Source: Calothrix sp. FI2-JRJ7 (GTDB lineage: Bacteria; Cyanobacteriota; Cyanobacteriia; Cyanobacteriales; Nostocaceae). Taken from it: DNA of 64,000 nt. Under the pieces are notes generated by a model. The model worked only from the letters and a program-made list of their open reading frames with translations. It made no database searches and was not told where the DNA came from. The translations under genes and the position numbers were made by a program. Position 1 is the first letter of the stretch. Each line of letters starts with the position of its first letter. Shown piece by piece: positions 46,592 to 55,405 of the stretch. The DNA is taken from the NCBI GenBank assembly GCA_019359675.1, contig JAHHGX010000086.1:1-64000 (forward strand), read 5' to 3'.

Positions 46592-47818
46592 ATGATTCAG
46601 ATTGTTAAAAGAATCAAAATAGTTAAAGACCTAATTTTGGAAAAACTTGATGCAGTTTTTTTGCGCCTACAGAAACTTGACGCAGTTGTTTTACGCTTGC
46701 AAAAAATCGATGATACTATCTCAAAAAAAGAGAAATATATTGAGACATCAGTTGAGTCTTTAGTATATAACGATACATCTATACTTGAAGTATCTGTATA
46801 TTTAGTCCGAACATTGCAGCAAATACAAGCTCAAAATAAACAACAATTTAATATTTTTAATAAACAATTAGAAAAGCTCCAAGAAACACAATCCGATGAA
46901 AAAGAATTAGTTGAAAATTTTTACCAAAAAATGCAAATTTTGCATCAGCAAATGCAGTTGAGCAACCAGCATATTTTTAATATTTTATTAGAAAAAATAG
47001 AAACTGTACACCGACAAACAGAAAATTTACAGCAATACACGCAGTCGAGTAACCAAAATACAGAGTTTTTAGAAAAACGCATAGAACTATTACATCATCG
47101 GGTTGATGTACTGCGTCAAAGTATTGAAACTGAATACCAAAAGACAACTGGAGATATTACTTATAAGGATAAAGAAAAGCTAACACGAATCAAACAACTT
47201 GGATTCTCACCTACTTGCGTTTGCGATATTGGAGCTAGTGACGGTTCCTGGACAAAAAGTATTTCCGAAGTTTTCCCAGATGCAAGCTTTCATATGTTTG
47301 AACCGCAGGCAGAAGCTCCTGAATATAAAGAAGGTTTGGCAGAAGTTATAAATAGTGATATTCAGTGCGTGCTTCATCCTTTTGCTTTAGGTTCTGAATC
47401 CGCAAAACTCTCGTTAAGTATTTCTCCGAATCCATTAGGAAGTTCTCTTTTAGTAGAGGGAAATAGTAAATATTTCCCCTCATCTACTGTTGTTGATATA
47501 ATTCCTCTTGACGAAATGGTTAAGCAATCAGCTATTCCATATCCTCAGTTGCTTAAACTTGACGTTCAGGGGTATGAACTAGAAATTCTCAAAGGCGCCA
47601 CGTCCGTACTTAAACACGTTGAAGTAATACTTGTAGAATCTTGGTTAGTGCGAGGCTATGGTTCAAAGACCCCTCTTCTTCTAGAATTATCACAGTGGTT
47701 AGCACAACACGGTTTCTTCCTGTTTGATTTCTCTGGTAATTATCGCGACGAACGTGGGATATTAGTTGCTCAAGACTGCTTTTTTGTCAAGCAACCGTCT
47801 TCTTTCGTTAACATCTAG
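46592..47818 (+). CDS. Coiled-coil FkbM-family methyltransferase
   Basis: 408 residues. The first 190 are a long Gln/Leu-rich coiled coil with repeated LRLQKLDAV-type heptads. Residues about 205-400 form an FkbM methyltransferase: CVCDIGASDGSW is the SAM loop, FHMFEPQAE the acidic strand end, and LLKLDVQGYELEILKGA the family signature. Probably O-methylates a sugar of the surface glycan, with the coil setting oligomer or chain-length geometry. That last role is inference. Confidence 0.85.
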   Translation: MIQIVKRIKIVKDLILEKLDAVFLRLQKLDAVVLRLQKIDDTISKKEKYIETSVESLVYNDTSILEVSVYLVRTLQQIQAQNKQQFNIFNKQLEKLQETQSDEKELVENFYQKMQILHQQMQLSNQHIFNILLEKIETVHRQTENLQQYTQSSNQNTEFLEKRIELLHHRVDVLRQSIETEYQKTTGDITYKDKEKLTRIKQLGFSPTCVCDIGASDGSWTKSISEVFPDASFHMFEPQAEAPEYKEGLAEVINSDIQCVLHPFALGSESAKLSLSISPNPLGSSLLVEGNSKYFPSSTVVDIIPLDEMVKQSAIPYPQLLKLDVQGYELEILKGATSVLKHVEVILVESWLVRGYGSKTPLLLELSQWLAQHGFFLFDFSGNYRDERGILVAQDCFFVKQPSSFVNI

Positions 47819-47844
47819 GTTTTTAACAAAGTGTGAGGAGTGAA

Positions 47845-48906
47845 ATGTCTACTGTTATTATTACAGGTTCCGCAGGCTTAATTGGTTCAGAAGCAGTTCG
47901 CTTTTTTGCCGAACGCGGTTTTAATATCGTGGGTATCGACAATGATATGCGCGCATTTTTTTTTGGTGAATCTGCATCTACATTATGGAACCGCGACCTT
48001 CTAAAAGAAAGATATGCCGATAAATATAAACATTATGATTTCGATATTCGGGATCGCGAAAAAATCGAGAGTATTTTTCAGGAATACTCCTCTGATATTG
48101 CCTTAATTATTCATACAGCAGCACAACCATCTCATGATTGGGCAGCTAAAGACCCACACATTGACTTCACTGTTAACGCCAATGGTACCTTAGTTCTGCT
48201 AGAAGCGACTCGTCAGTACTGTCCAAATGCAGTCTTTATATTTACCTCCACAAATAAAGTTTACGGAGATACCCCAAATTACTTACCTCTTCAGGAGATG
48301 GAAGCACGTTGGGAAATTGATCCAAACCATTCCTATTCCATTGGTATTGATGAATCAATGTCAATCGATAGTTCTAAACATTCATTGTTTGGAGCTTCTA
48401 AAGTAGCTGCTGATATTTTAGTTCAAGAATATGGTAAATATTTTGACATGAAGACAGCAAGCTTTAGAGGAGGATGCTTAACTGGCCCTTTTCATTCAGG
48501 GGCACAATTACATGGATTTCTTTCTTACTTAATGAAATGCACAATTTTATCCGAACCGTACACAATATTTGGATATAAAGGTAAACAGGTTCGAGATAAT
48601 ATTCATAGTTTTGATTTAGTCAACGCATTCTACCATTTTTTCCAAAATCCTAGATGCGGTGAAGTATATAACATTGGTGGTTCTCGACATAGCAACTGTT
48701 CAATGCTAGAAGCTATTCGCATTTGTGAACAACTTGCTGGTAAGAAACTCGAGTATACTTACACTGATAACAACCGTTCTGGCGACCACATCTGGTATAT
48801 TTCAGATGTTAGAAAATTTCAGTCTCATTACCCAGAGTGGCAATATAAATACAATCTTCGTGGAATTTTGGAAGAAATTTATACTTTGCAAATTAATAAA
48901 TACTAG
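47845..48906 (+). CDS. NAD-dependent epimerase, CDP-paratose 2-epimerase-like
   Basis: 353-residue extended SDR. It has [15 protein letters not shown] for [15 protein letters not shown], and [12 protein letters not shown] where the usual YxxxK motif shows Phe for Tyr. This looks like a shared property of this subfamily in my recollection and is not counted as a defect. [17 protein letters not shown] and [14 protein letters not shown] fit tyvelose/paratose epimerase relatives. The ATG at 47845 has GTGAGGAG upstream and is preferred over the GTG at 47833. Makes or modifies a nucleotide sugar for the island's glycan. Confidence 0.85.
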   Translation: MSTVIITGSAGLIGSEAVRFFAERGFNIVGIDNDMRAFFFGESASTLWNRDLLKERYADKYKHYDFDIRDREKIESIFQEYSSDIALIIHTAAQPSHDWAAKDPHIDFTVNANGTLVLLEATRQYCPNAVFIFTSTNKVYGDTPNYLPLQEMEARWEIDPNHSYSIGIDESMSIDSSKHSLFGASKVAADILVQEYGKYFDMKTASFRGGCLTGPFHSGAQLHGFLSYLMKCTILSEPYTIFGYKGKQVRDNIHSFDLVNAFYHFFQNPRCGEVYNIGGSRHSNCSMLEAIRICEQLAGKKLEYTYTDNNRSGDHIWYISDVRKFQSHYPEWQYKYNLRGILEEIYTLQINKY

Positions 48907-49026
48907 TTAAACTTAAATTACAGGCTAATTAAAATAAAATATGTATAGCTTTAATTAGCCCTATTATACTAGTGCAATTTGCCATTAGTTCTGATGTACA
49001 AAATTTCTAAAATTCAGAGGTCATTA

Positions 49027-49710
49027 ATGATAAAGCAAGAAGAATATCTCAAAAAATTATATCTTAATAGGTTTAGTCATAAAGACATAAAATATAAGCT
49101 TAAGCTTTGGAAAGTGCTTACAGATTCTTTCTTGCAAAAATACATTAAATCAAACTATGCTGTTTTAGATATTGGAGGAGGGTATTGTGAATTTATAAAC
49201 CAAGTCAAAGCAAAAGATAAATATTTAATAGACTTAAACCCCGACTCAAATAAATTTGCAAATTCGGATGTTGATGTAATTAATATTGATATTCTTACCA
49301 TCGACATGCACAAAAACATCTTAAAATCTTTTGATGTTATATTTATCTCTAATTTTTTTGAACACTTAGGCAATAAAGAAGAATTAATTAAGGTTTTATT
49401 ATTTTGTTTTGACCATCTAAAAACAGGTGGTTCTTTACTTGTAATTCAGCCTAATTTTAAGTATTCATTTAGAGAATATTTTGATTTTATTGACCACCAA
49501 TTACCAATCACTCATATTTCTCTTCAAGAAGTAATGAAAACAGTTGGCTTTTCAATTGATACTGTTATACCAAGGTTTTTACCTTTCTCCACTAAAGGTA
49601 GACCTACTTCGCCATTTCTACTCAAGATATACCTCAAACTCCCATTTTTATGGAGTTTCTTGGGAGCGCAAATGTTTATAAAAGCCATCAAACCAGTTGA
49701 AAATATATGA
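49027..49710 (+). CDS. Class I SAM-dependent methyltransferase
   Basis: 227 residues from the ATG at 49027, which follows AGAGGT; the frame is open to 48979. SAM loop VLDIGGGYCEF, acidic residue after LIDLNPDS, then FDVIFISNFFEHLGNKEELI and GGSLLVIQPNF, as in type 11/23 methyltransferases. The C-terminus is hydrophobic and basic. It overlaps the next gene by 4 bp (ATGA), so the two are translationally coupled. Its target may be a lipid-linked sugar intermediate. Confidence 0.85.
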   Translation: MIKQEEYLKKLYLNRFSHKDIKYKLKLWKVLTDSFLQKYIKSNYAVLDIGGGYCEFINQVKAKDKYLIDLNPDSNKFANSDVDVINIDILTIDMHKNILKSFDVIFISNFFEHLGNKEELIKVLLFCFDHLKTGGSLLVIQPNFKYSFREYFDFIDHQLPITHISLQEVMKTVGFSIDTVIPRFLPFSTKGRPTSPFLLKIYLKLPFLWSFLGAQMFIKAIKPVENI

Positions 49711-51470
49711 CAATAAATAAAGTATCTACCTTGTTTCAGAACAATTTTTTTCTACTCCCTATCTACCTATTTCCGCTCATTCTCGTTCTCCTTTTTGTTG
49801 ATTTTTTTGGTGTAAATGCTCCTTTTTGGGATGAATGGGCTTTGCCATATTTCTTTCAAAAAGTAATTTCTGGTAATGCAAATATCTCAGATTTTTTTGC
49901 TCAACATAATGAGCATCGTATATTATTTCCACGAATATTATTTTTGTTAAATAGTTTTATTTCAAAGTGGAATGTGAAGATACAAATGTATTTGAGCATC
50001 TTCTTAGTTTTTGTATCTTTTTGTAATTTGTATTTAATTTCAGCTAACGTTCAAAATAAACGTCAAAATTTATTTCACTTGACTAATATTAGTACGTCTT
50101 TTCTGATATTTTCTCTTGCTCAGTGGGAAAATTGGCTATGGGGTTTTCAAATAACTTTTTTAGTAGTGAATACGTGTATTACCTCAGCAATTTTATTTTT
50201 GAGTGTGCCTCAAAAAATGTCCACAAACAAAAAAATAATTTTTGCGGCAACATGCTGTTGTATTGCAAGTTTTTCTGTTGCTCATGGTTTACTGTCTTGG
50301 ATTGCTCTTATCCCTAGTTTAGCATTCCTCGAAGGTAATAAAAAGGAAAAGCTAAGTAGAATTGCAATCTGGATAATATTATTTATATTATCCATTAGCA
50401 TTTATTTGATAGGCTATGAAAAGCCAAGCATTTCACCTGATGTTTTGTTTTTTTTTAAAGAGCCTTTTATAACTTTTCAATTTATGTTAATTTTTTTAGC
50501 CGCGCCATTTGGAAAGCTAATTATTCCTACTGTAATTCTTGGAGCCATTATATTATTTAACTGGTTAATATTCAATATATTATTTATCAAAAACTATGAT
50601 TCACAATTTGCTTATGAAGCTGCGCCTTGGTTTTCTCTGGGGTGGTTTGCAGTTCTGTATACTTTAATGACAACTATTGGCAGAGCAGGTTGGACTTTTT
50701 ACGTAGCTACAAACTCTAGATACACAACTACGACTATCTTATTATATATCTCTTTGTTACAAATATGGCAAATATATATCTCTCATTATTTTCATCATTG
50801 GCAACCATTCACTAACAATCTATCTCGTTACTTTTCTAGTTATTTTTTCGCTACTATTTTAATTTTTATTCTTATCCCAAGTACTACTGACGCTTTTGCT
50901 AAAGGAGAAGAAATATGGTTACAAAGGAATCAAGGTGAAACATGTTTAGAAATTGTCAACTTTTTAGATAAATCTTTATTAGAGCAATCTAATAGTTGTA
51001 TCAACACTCTTTTTTTTAAGCCAGTAAAAGAAAAACAAATATTTACTATTTTAGAACAATTAGGATTAAGAGAATTTGCTAAAGGTGTTAAATTTCTTAG
51101 TAAAGAGGCTAAAACATATGGTGCTATAAATATCACATCTACTGTAGATCAACCAATGATTGTATCTCAAAATAGCAACATTACAATATCTGGTTGGACA
51201 ACCTTATTCCAAAGTAGAGAACAACCAAGCGTTGTACTATTAAGTTATGGTAATAATCAGTCTTTTTTTGCCAATGCAACCGTAAAATTAAACAGATTTG
51301 ATTTGATGAAATTTTTTAATCAAAATCTTTCTAAACGCTATCGATGGGATATTAATCTGCCAGTAAAATTGATACCATTGGATAGTACAGTAGTTAAGGC
51401 TTGGGTTTATAATTCAGAGTCAAAACAGTTTTTGAAATTAGATGGAGAATTAAACATTCAAAAAGGTTAA
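49707..51470 (+). CDS. Polytopic membrane protein, GT-C-like
   Basis: 587 residues with about ten to twelve hydrophobic helices up to residue 420 and a soluble beta-rich tail of about 130 residues. The first extracytoplasmic loop has WDEW (41-44) followed by AQHNEHR (65-71). Acidic residues in this loop are typical of GT-C glycosyltransferases that use polyprenyl-phosphate sugars. The next gene encodes a polyprenyl-phosphate-sugar synthase-like protein, which supports this reading. Family membership was not recognised with certainty. Confidence 0.7.
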   Translation: MTINKVSTLFQNNFFLLPIYLFPLILVLLFVDFFGVNAPFWDEWALPYFFQKVISGNANISDFFAQHNEHRILFPRILFLLNSFISKWNVKIQMYLSIFLVFVSFCNLYLISANVQNKRQNLFHLTNISTSFLIFSLAQWENWLWGFQITFLVVNTCITSAILFLSVPQKMSTNKKIIFAATCCCIASFSVAHGLLSWIALIPSLAFLEGNKKEKLSRIAIWIILFILSISIYLIGYEKPSISPDVLFFFKEPFITFQFMLIFLAAPFGKLIIPTVILGAIILFNWLIFNILFIKNYDSQFAYEAAPWFSLGWFAVLYTLMTTIGRAGWTFYVATNSRYTTTTILLYISLLQIWQIYISHYFHHWQPFTNNLSRYFSSYFFATILIFILIPSTTDAFAKGEEIWLQRNQGETCLEIVNFLDKSLLEQSNSCINTLFFKPVKEKQIFTILEQLGLREFAKGVKFLSKEAKTYGAINITSTVDQPMIVSQNSNITISGWTTLFQSREQPSVVLLSYGNNQSFFANATVKLNRFDLMKFFNQNLSKRYRWDINLPVKLIPLDSTVVKAWVYNSESKQFLKLDGELNIQKG

Positions 51471-51493
51471 AGAATTGAATACTCTTGTAAATT

Positions 51494-52816
51494 ATGGACA
51501 TACTACCCATGTTAATAAAAATACTTAGATCCAAGTTACTAAAGTTTCTCCTAGGTGGCGGCTTATCAGCGTTATTAAATGTTTTACTTATATACATCTT
51601 AATTGAAAAGTTAGGATTTCAGACATCTTTATTACGTAATGCTGCAAACCTTATATCGATTGAAATCTCACTAGTGTTTAGTTTTTTTGTATATAGAATT
51701 TGGGTTTGGACTGGAGGTAATTGGAAAGTAAAAGATGTTCTATTTCGGCAAATACCTCTTTATCATGTTTCTGCTGGAAGCGCTGTTATAATTCGGATAT
51801 TTTTAATTTTTCCTGTATTGGATTGGTTGGGAATAAACTACGCAATAAATACTCTGATTGGCGTGATAGTTAGTGCATCTATCAATTATTGTATTAGTGA
51901 TAGATTTGTATTTAAGAATAAGCAAGATTACGTTAGGAATCAGCGTTTAAGAAAAACTCAGTCACAGGTAGATTACCCAGAAGCTTTAGCTCCAGCATTC
52001 TCTTCTAACTTGAACAGTGTTAAAAATAACAAGGTAGTTTTTACAAATGAAGTCAAATCTTTATCAATAGTCATTCCTGCCTATAATGAGGAAGGTTGTA
52101 TCGCACAAACTGTTCACACAATCAGCCAAGTAATGGAAACTGAAAATATAGATTATGAGATTTTAGTTGTTAACGATAATAGCAAAGATAAAACAGAAGA
52201 AATACTACAGCAGTTGAATGCTACTAACCATAAAGTCAATTATATCAATAACTATTATCCTAATGGTTTTGGCTTTGCTGTTCGTTGTGGATTAGAAAAT
52301 TTTAAAGGAGATGCAGTAGCAATTGTTATGGCAGATAGCTCTGATGCTCCAGAGGATATAGTATCTTATTACTATAAGTTACAAAGTGGTTACGATTGTA
52401 TTTTTGGTTCTCGGTTTATTAAAGGTGGTAAAGTTATTGACTATCCCACCTATAAACTTATTATTAATCGTTTAGCTAATTTCTTCATTCAAATTTTGTT
52501 TGGTTTAGAATTAAACGATACTACTAACGCATTTAAAATTTATCGTAGGGAGGTTATTCAAGGTACTTTTCCTTTAATCTCCCATCATTTTAATTTAACG
52601 GTAGAACTACCGCTTAAAGCTATAGTACGTGGGTATTCTTACGCCACAATTCCGATTGTTTGGAGAAATAGAACTACTGGGGTTTCAAAGCTCAAACTAA
52701 AAGAGATGGGCAGTCGATACTTATTTATCGTCCTCTCCATATGGTTAGAAAAACATTTATCCCGTGGAGATTACCATTATAGTAAGAAGATACTTGTCAC
52801 CAATAAGGAAAAATAA
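51494..52816 (+). CDS. GtrA-GT2 (polyprenyl-phosphate sugar synthase-like) fusion
   Basis: 440 residues. Residues 1-145 are a GtrA domain of four helices (FLLGGGLSALLNVLLIY, then INYCISDRFVFKNKQ). After a linker, residues 190-430 are a GT-A family 2 domain: SIVIPAYNEEGCIAQTV, ILVVNDNSKDKTEE, then MADSSDAPEDI replacing the usual DxD region, and FGSRFIKGG. This resembles dolichol-phosphate-mannose-type synthases. The order GtrA-first is the reverse of the more common GT2-GtrA layout. It probably makes and flips a polyprenyl-phosphate sugar for the membrane protein just upstream. Confidence 0.85.
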   Translation: MDILPMLIKILRSKLLKFLLGGGLSALLNVLLIYILIEKLGFQTSLLRNAANLISIEISLVFSFFVYRIWVWTGGNWKVKDVLFRQIPLYHVSAGSAVIIRIFLIFPVLDWLGINYAINTLIGVIVSASINYCISDRFVFKNKQDYVRNQRLRKTQSQVDYPEALAPAFSSNLNSVKNNKVVFTNEVKSLSIVIPAYNEEGCIAQTVHTISQVMETENIDYEILVVNDNSKDKTEEILQQLNATNHKVNYINNYYPNGFGFAVRCGLENFKGDAVAIVMADSSDAPEDIVSYYYKLQSGYDCIFGSRFIKGGKVIDYPTYKLIINRLANFFIQILFGLELNDTTNAFKIYRREVIQGTFPLISHHFNLTVELPLKAIVRGYSYATIPIVWRNRTTGVSKLKLKEMGSRYLFIVLSIWLEKHLSRGDYHYSKKILVTNKEK

Positions 52817-52817
52817 A

Positions 52818-53888
52818 ATGTCTGAAAATATCTTAATTTTGGGAGGCGCCGGTTTTGTTGGGAGTTCATTAGCGATTGGCTTAAAAACGTATCATCCTGA
52901 TTGGAGAATCATTTGTTTTGATAATCTACGCAGGCGTGGTTCAGAATTAAATATTCCAAGATTTCAAAAAGTTGATATTGAGTTTATTCATGGAGATATT
53001 CGCTCTGCTAGTGATTTAGAACCTGCAACCTTTAGTTATGTAGATACAATTATTGATTGTTCTGCCGAACCATCTGTACTAGCAGGATTTACTTCTCCAC
53101 AATACGTTTTACAAACAAACTTGTTAGGTACTATAAATGTCCTTGAATTAGCTCGACAAATCCAAGCTAGTTTACTATTTCTCTCCACTAGTCGCATATA
53201 CCCAATTGAAACTCTTAAGTCGATTAATTTAATAGAGGAAGCGACTCGTTTTACTATTGCTTCTGAACAATCAATACTTGGAATATCACAACTTGGCATA
53301 TCAGAAAATTTTCCCCTACAAGGTCATCGTTCTCTATATGGTACAACTAAGCTTGCCTCTGAAATGCTTATCGAGGAATATCGTCAAGCTTATAATGTAC
53401 AATCAATAGTTAACCGCTGTGGAGTAATTAGCGGTCCTTGGCAGATGGGTAAGGTAGATCAAGGTGTTTTTGTTCTTTGGGTGGCCGCACACTACTTTGA
53501 AAAACCTCTATGTTATATAGGGTACGGTGGTACAGGAAAGCAGATTAGAGATTTACTACATATTGATGATTTGCTAAGGCTTGTTGATTATCAGTTAGGG
53601 CATTTCTCTGAATTGGATGGGGATATTTTAAATGTCGGTGGTGGTTATGATAACTGCTTATCTTTGTTGGAAACTACGCAATTATGCGAGGCAATTACTG
53701 GTAAATCTATTTCTATTAAAACAGTAGAAGAAGCTAGACCAGCTGATATACCTCTTTTTATTACAGATTCTTCTCAGATAACCTCTAAGACAGGATGGAG
53801 TCCCAATATTAATCCAGAGCAAACTCTCAAAGATATATATGATTGGATTCTTAAGTACGAAACTATCCTGAAGCCTATACTATCTTAA
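52818..53888 (+). CDS. rfbE: CDP-paratose 2-epimerase-like SDR
   Basis: 356 residues starting 1 bp after the previous gene; AAGGA lies before the ATG. NAD motif GGAGFVGSSLAI, then FDNLRRRGSELNIPRF, a segment characteristic of CDP-paratose/tyvelose 2-epimerase. DCSAEPSVLAGF and the catalytic YGTTKLASE (YxxxK) follow. The C-terminus has GGGYDNCLSLLE. It interconverts 3,6-dideoxy or related sugars bound to CDP. A second related epimerase lies at 47845. Confidence 0.85.
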   Translation: MSENILILGGAGFVGSSLAIGLKTYHPDWRIICFDNLRRRGSELNIPRFQKVDIEFIHGDIRSASDLEPATFSYVDTIIDCSAEPSVLAGFTSPQYVLQTNLLGTINVLELARQIQASLLFLSTSRIYPIETLKSINLIEEATRFTIASEQSILGISQLGISENFPLQGHRSLYGTTKLASEMLIEEYRQAYNVQSIVNRCGVISGPWQMGKVDQGVFVLWVAAHYFEKPLCYIGYGGTGKQIRDLLHIDDLLRLVDYQLGHFSELDGDILNVGGGYDNCLSLLETTQLCEAITGKSISIKTVEEARPADIPLFITDSSQITSKTGWSPNINPEQTLKDIYDWILKYETILKPILS

Positions 53889-54038
53889 CGAACTTAACAA
53901 TATTACCTAATTTTTGCCCAACTAGCTATTACTACTAGAGATGCCTTTAAGTCGTACCCCATATTCTATACTAGGAGATGCTTTTAGGCTTAAATACAAT
54001 AGTCAATAGTTCACTTGTTCCTTAATGAGAATAACAAC

Positions 54039-55337
54039 ATGGTTAGTGAAGAACATACCAAAGAAGTCGCGAATTCCTTGAGCTTAGATGATTTAAAGCA
54101 TCTTCGCTCTGAAAACCAAGTTTTGCAAGAAACATGCACGCGCCTCACCCAGCAATTGCAAGATATTGCAGAAGACCCTATTAGCTGGCTTTTACTAACT
54201 CAAACCAAAAGCGTTGAAAAACCGACTTTATTTAAATATCCATACGAAGCAGGGCTTGTTACAGTAATTATACCTGCTTACAACGCTGAAAAGTTCATTG
54301 AAAAAGCAGTCAAATCAGTATGGAACCAAGAAACTAACGACGAGATGCGCCTGGAAGTTATTATAATTGATGATGGCTCTTCTGACAATACATATGAGGT
54401 AGCAAATCAACTGGCACAAAAATCACCAATCCCAATGCAAGTGCTAACTCACCCAGACAGAGCAAATAAAGGAGTAGCTGCATCCCGTAATTTGGGGATT
54501 ATTGAGTCTAAAGGAGAGTGGATATCGTTTTTAGATGCAGATGATGCGTTTCTGCCTAATAAAACATTAGCAGAGGTAACTTGGCTCAAGCAGAATCCTG
54601 ATTCTTTATGCGTTTGCAGTTACGGATACAATGTGGACTCTGACAATAAACCTTTAACTGGTTGGAACACTAATCAGATAGCGGGAGATTATCAAACAAT
54701 TGACCTCAAGGACAGGATTGCCGAACCATATACCTTTGATTCTCTCCAGAAAGGTTGCCCGATAGTTAACTCGACTTTTCTTACTCACCGTGATGTTTTG
54801 TTATGGTCAGGTTTACTACCTGAATTCATTGCTCATCAAGCAGAAGATTGGGTTTTATTTGCTAGAATTTCACTCAAATGGTCAATTCCTGTAATTAAAG
54901 AACCGCTTATTTATTATCGAGTTCATCCTTCTAGCTGGACGACAAGATATTTTCTAGAAAATTTAGACTACGGTGTGAGATTGGAGTTTTTATTTTCAAT
55001 GACACACTGGTTAGCTTGTAGGCAAGAATTTAAAGAACTAGCCAAAAAATATTATCGGAAAAATTTACCAAGCTTTTTTAGCGTTCCAGCACGAGTGAAT
55101 AGTTGGCTGAATGAATATTTAGAAAGTCAACAGTTTTTTGCACAAAGTTACGATTCCCAATCATTAAAGTTAGTAAATCAGGATATTGAAGGGCATTTAA
55201 CAACATTACGTAATGAAATAAATTTAGCTAAAAAAATTTATAGTTATAAACATATAGTGAAAAAAATTACTGGTTTCAATATTTTAATAAAAATTAAGAA
55301 TAAACTGAAGTTATTATTGAAAGCGAGTACGTCTTAG
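54039..55337 (+). CDS. Family 2 glycosyltransferase
   Basis: 432 residues from the ATG at 54039; a TTG at 54015 would add eight. A short coiled coil comes first (about 15-45). The GT-A domain begins VTVIIPAYNAEKFIEKAV at about 80, with VIIIDDGSSDNT and FLDADDAFLP (DxD motif), and the later DWVLFARIS acidic site. The C-terminal 120 residues are helical and basic, and may bind the membrane. It transfers a sugar during glycan repeat assembly; donor and acceptor unknown. Confidence 0.88.
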   Translation: MVSEEHTKEVANSLSLDDLKHLRSENQVLQETCTRLTQQLQDIAEDPISWLLLTQTKSVEKPTLFKYPYEAGLVTVIIPAYNAEKFIEKAVKSVWNQETNDEMRLEVIIIDDGSSDNTYEVANQLAQKSPIPMQVLTHPDRANKGVAASRNLGIIESKGEWISFLDADDAFLPNKTLAEVTWLKQNPDSLCVCSYGYNVDSDNKPLTGWNTNQIAGDYQTIDLKDRIAEPYTFDSLQKGCPIVNSTFLTHRDVLLWSGLLPEFIAHQAEDWVLFARISLKWSIPVIKEPLIYYRVHPSSWTTRYFLENLDYGVRLEFLFSMTHWLACRQEFKELAKKYYRKNLPSFFSVPARVNSWLNEYLESQQFFAQSYDSQSLKLVNQDIEGHLTTLRNEINLAKKIYSYKHIVKKITGFNILIKIKNKLKLLLKASTS

Positions 55338-55405
55338 GACACAATGTCAAAAGACTAATGACGTTCTCAAGTAGTTAACTTTATTTTTAATACTCATATA
55401 ACTAA

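Noticed and set aside
47845-48906. Loss of the catalytic Tyr in the epimerase (Phe in YxxxK)
   Set aside because: The surrounding segment looks like a conserved subfamily trait, so it was not treated as inactivation.
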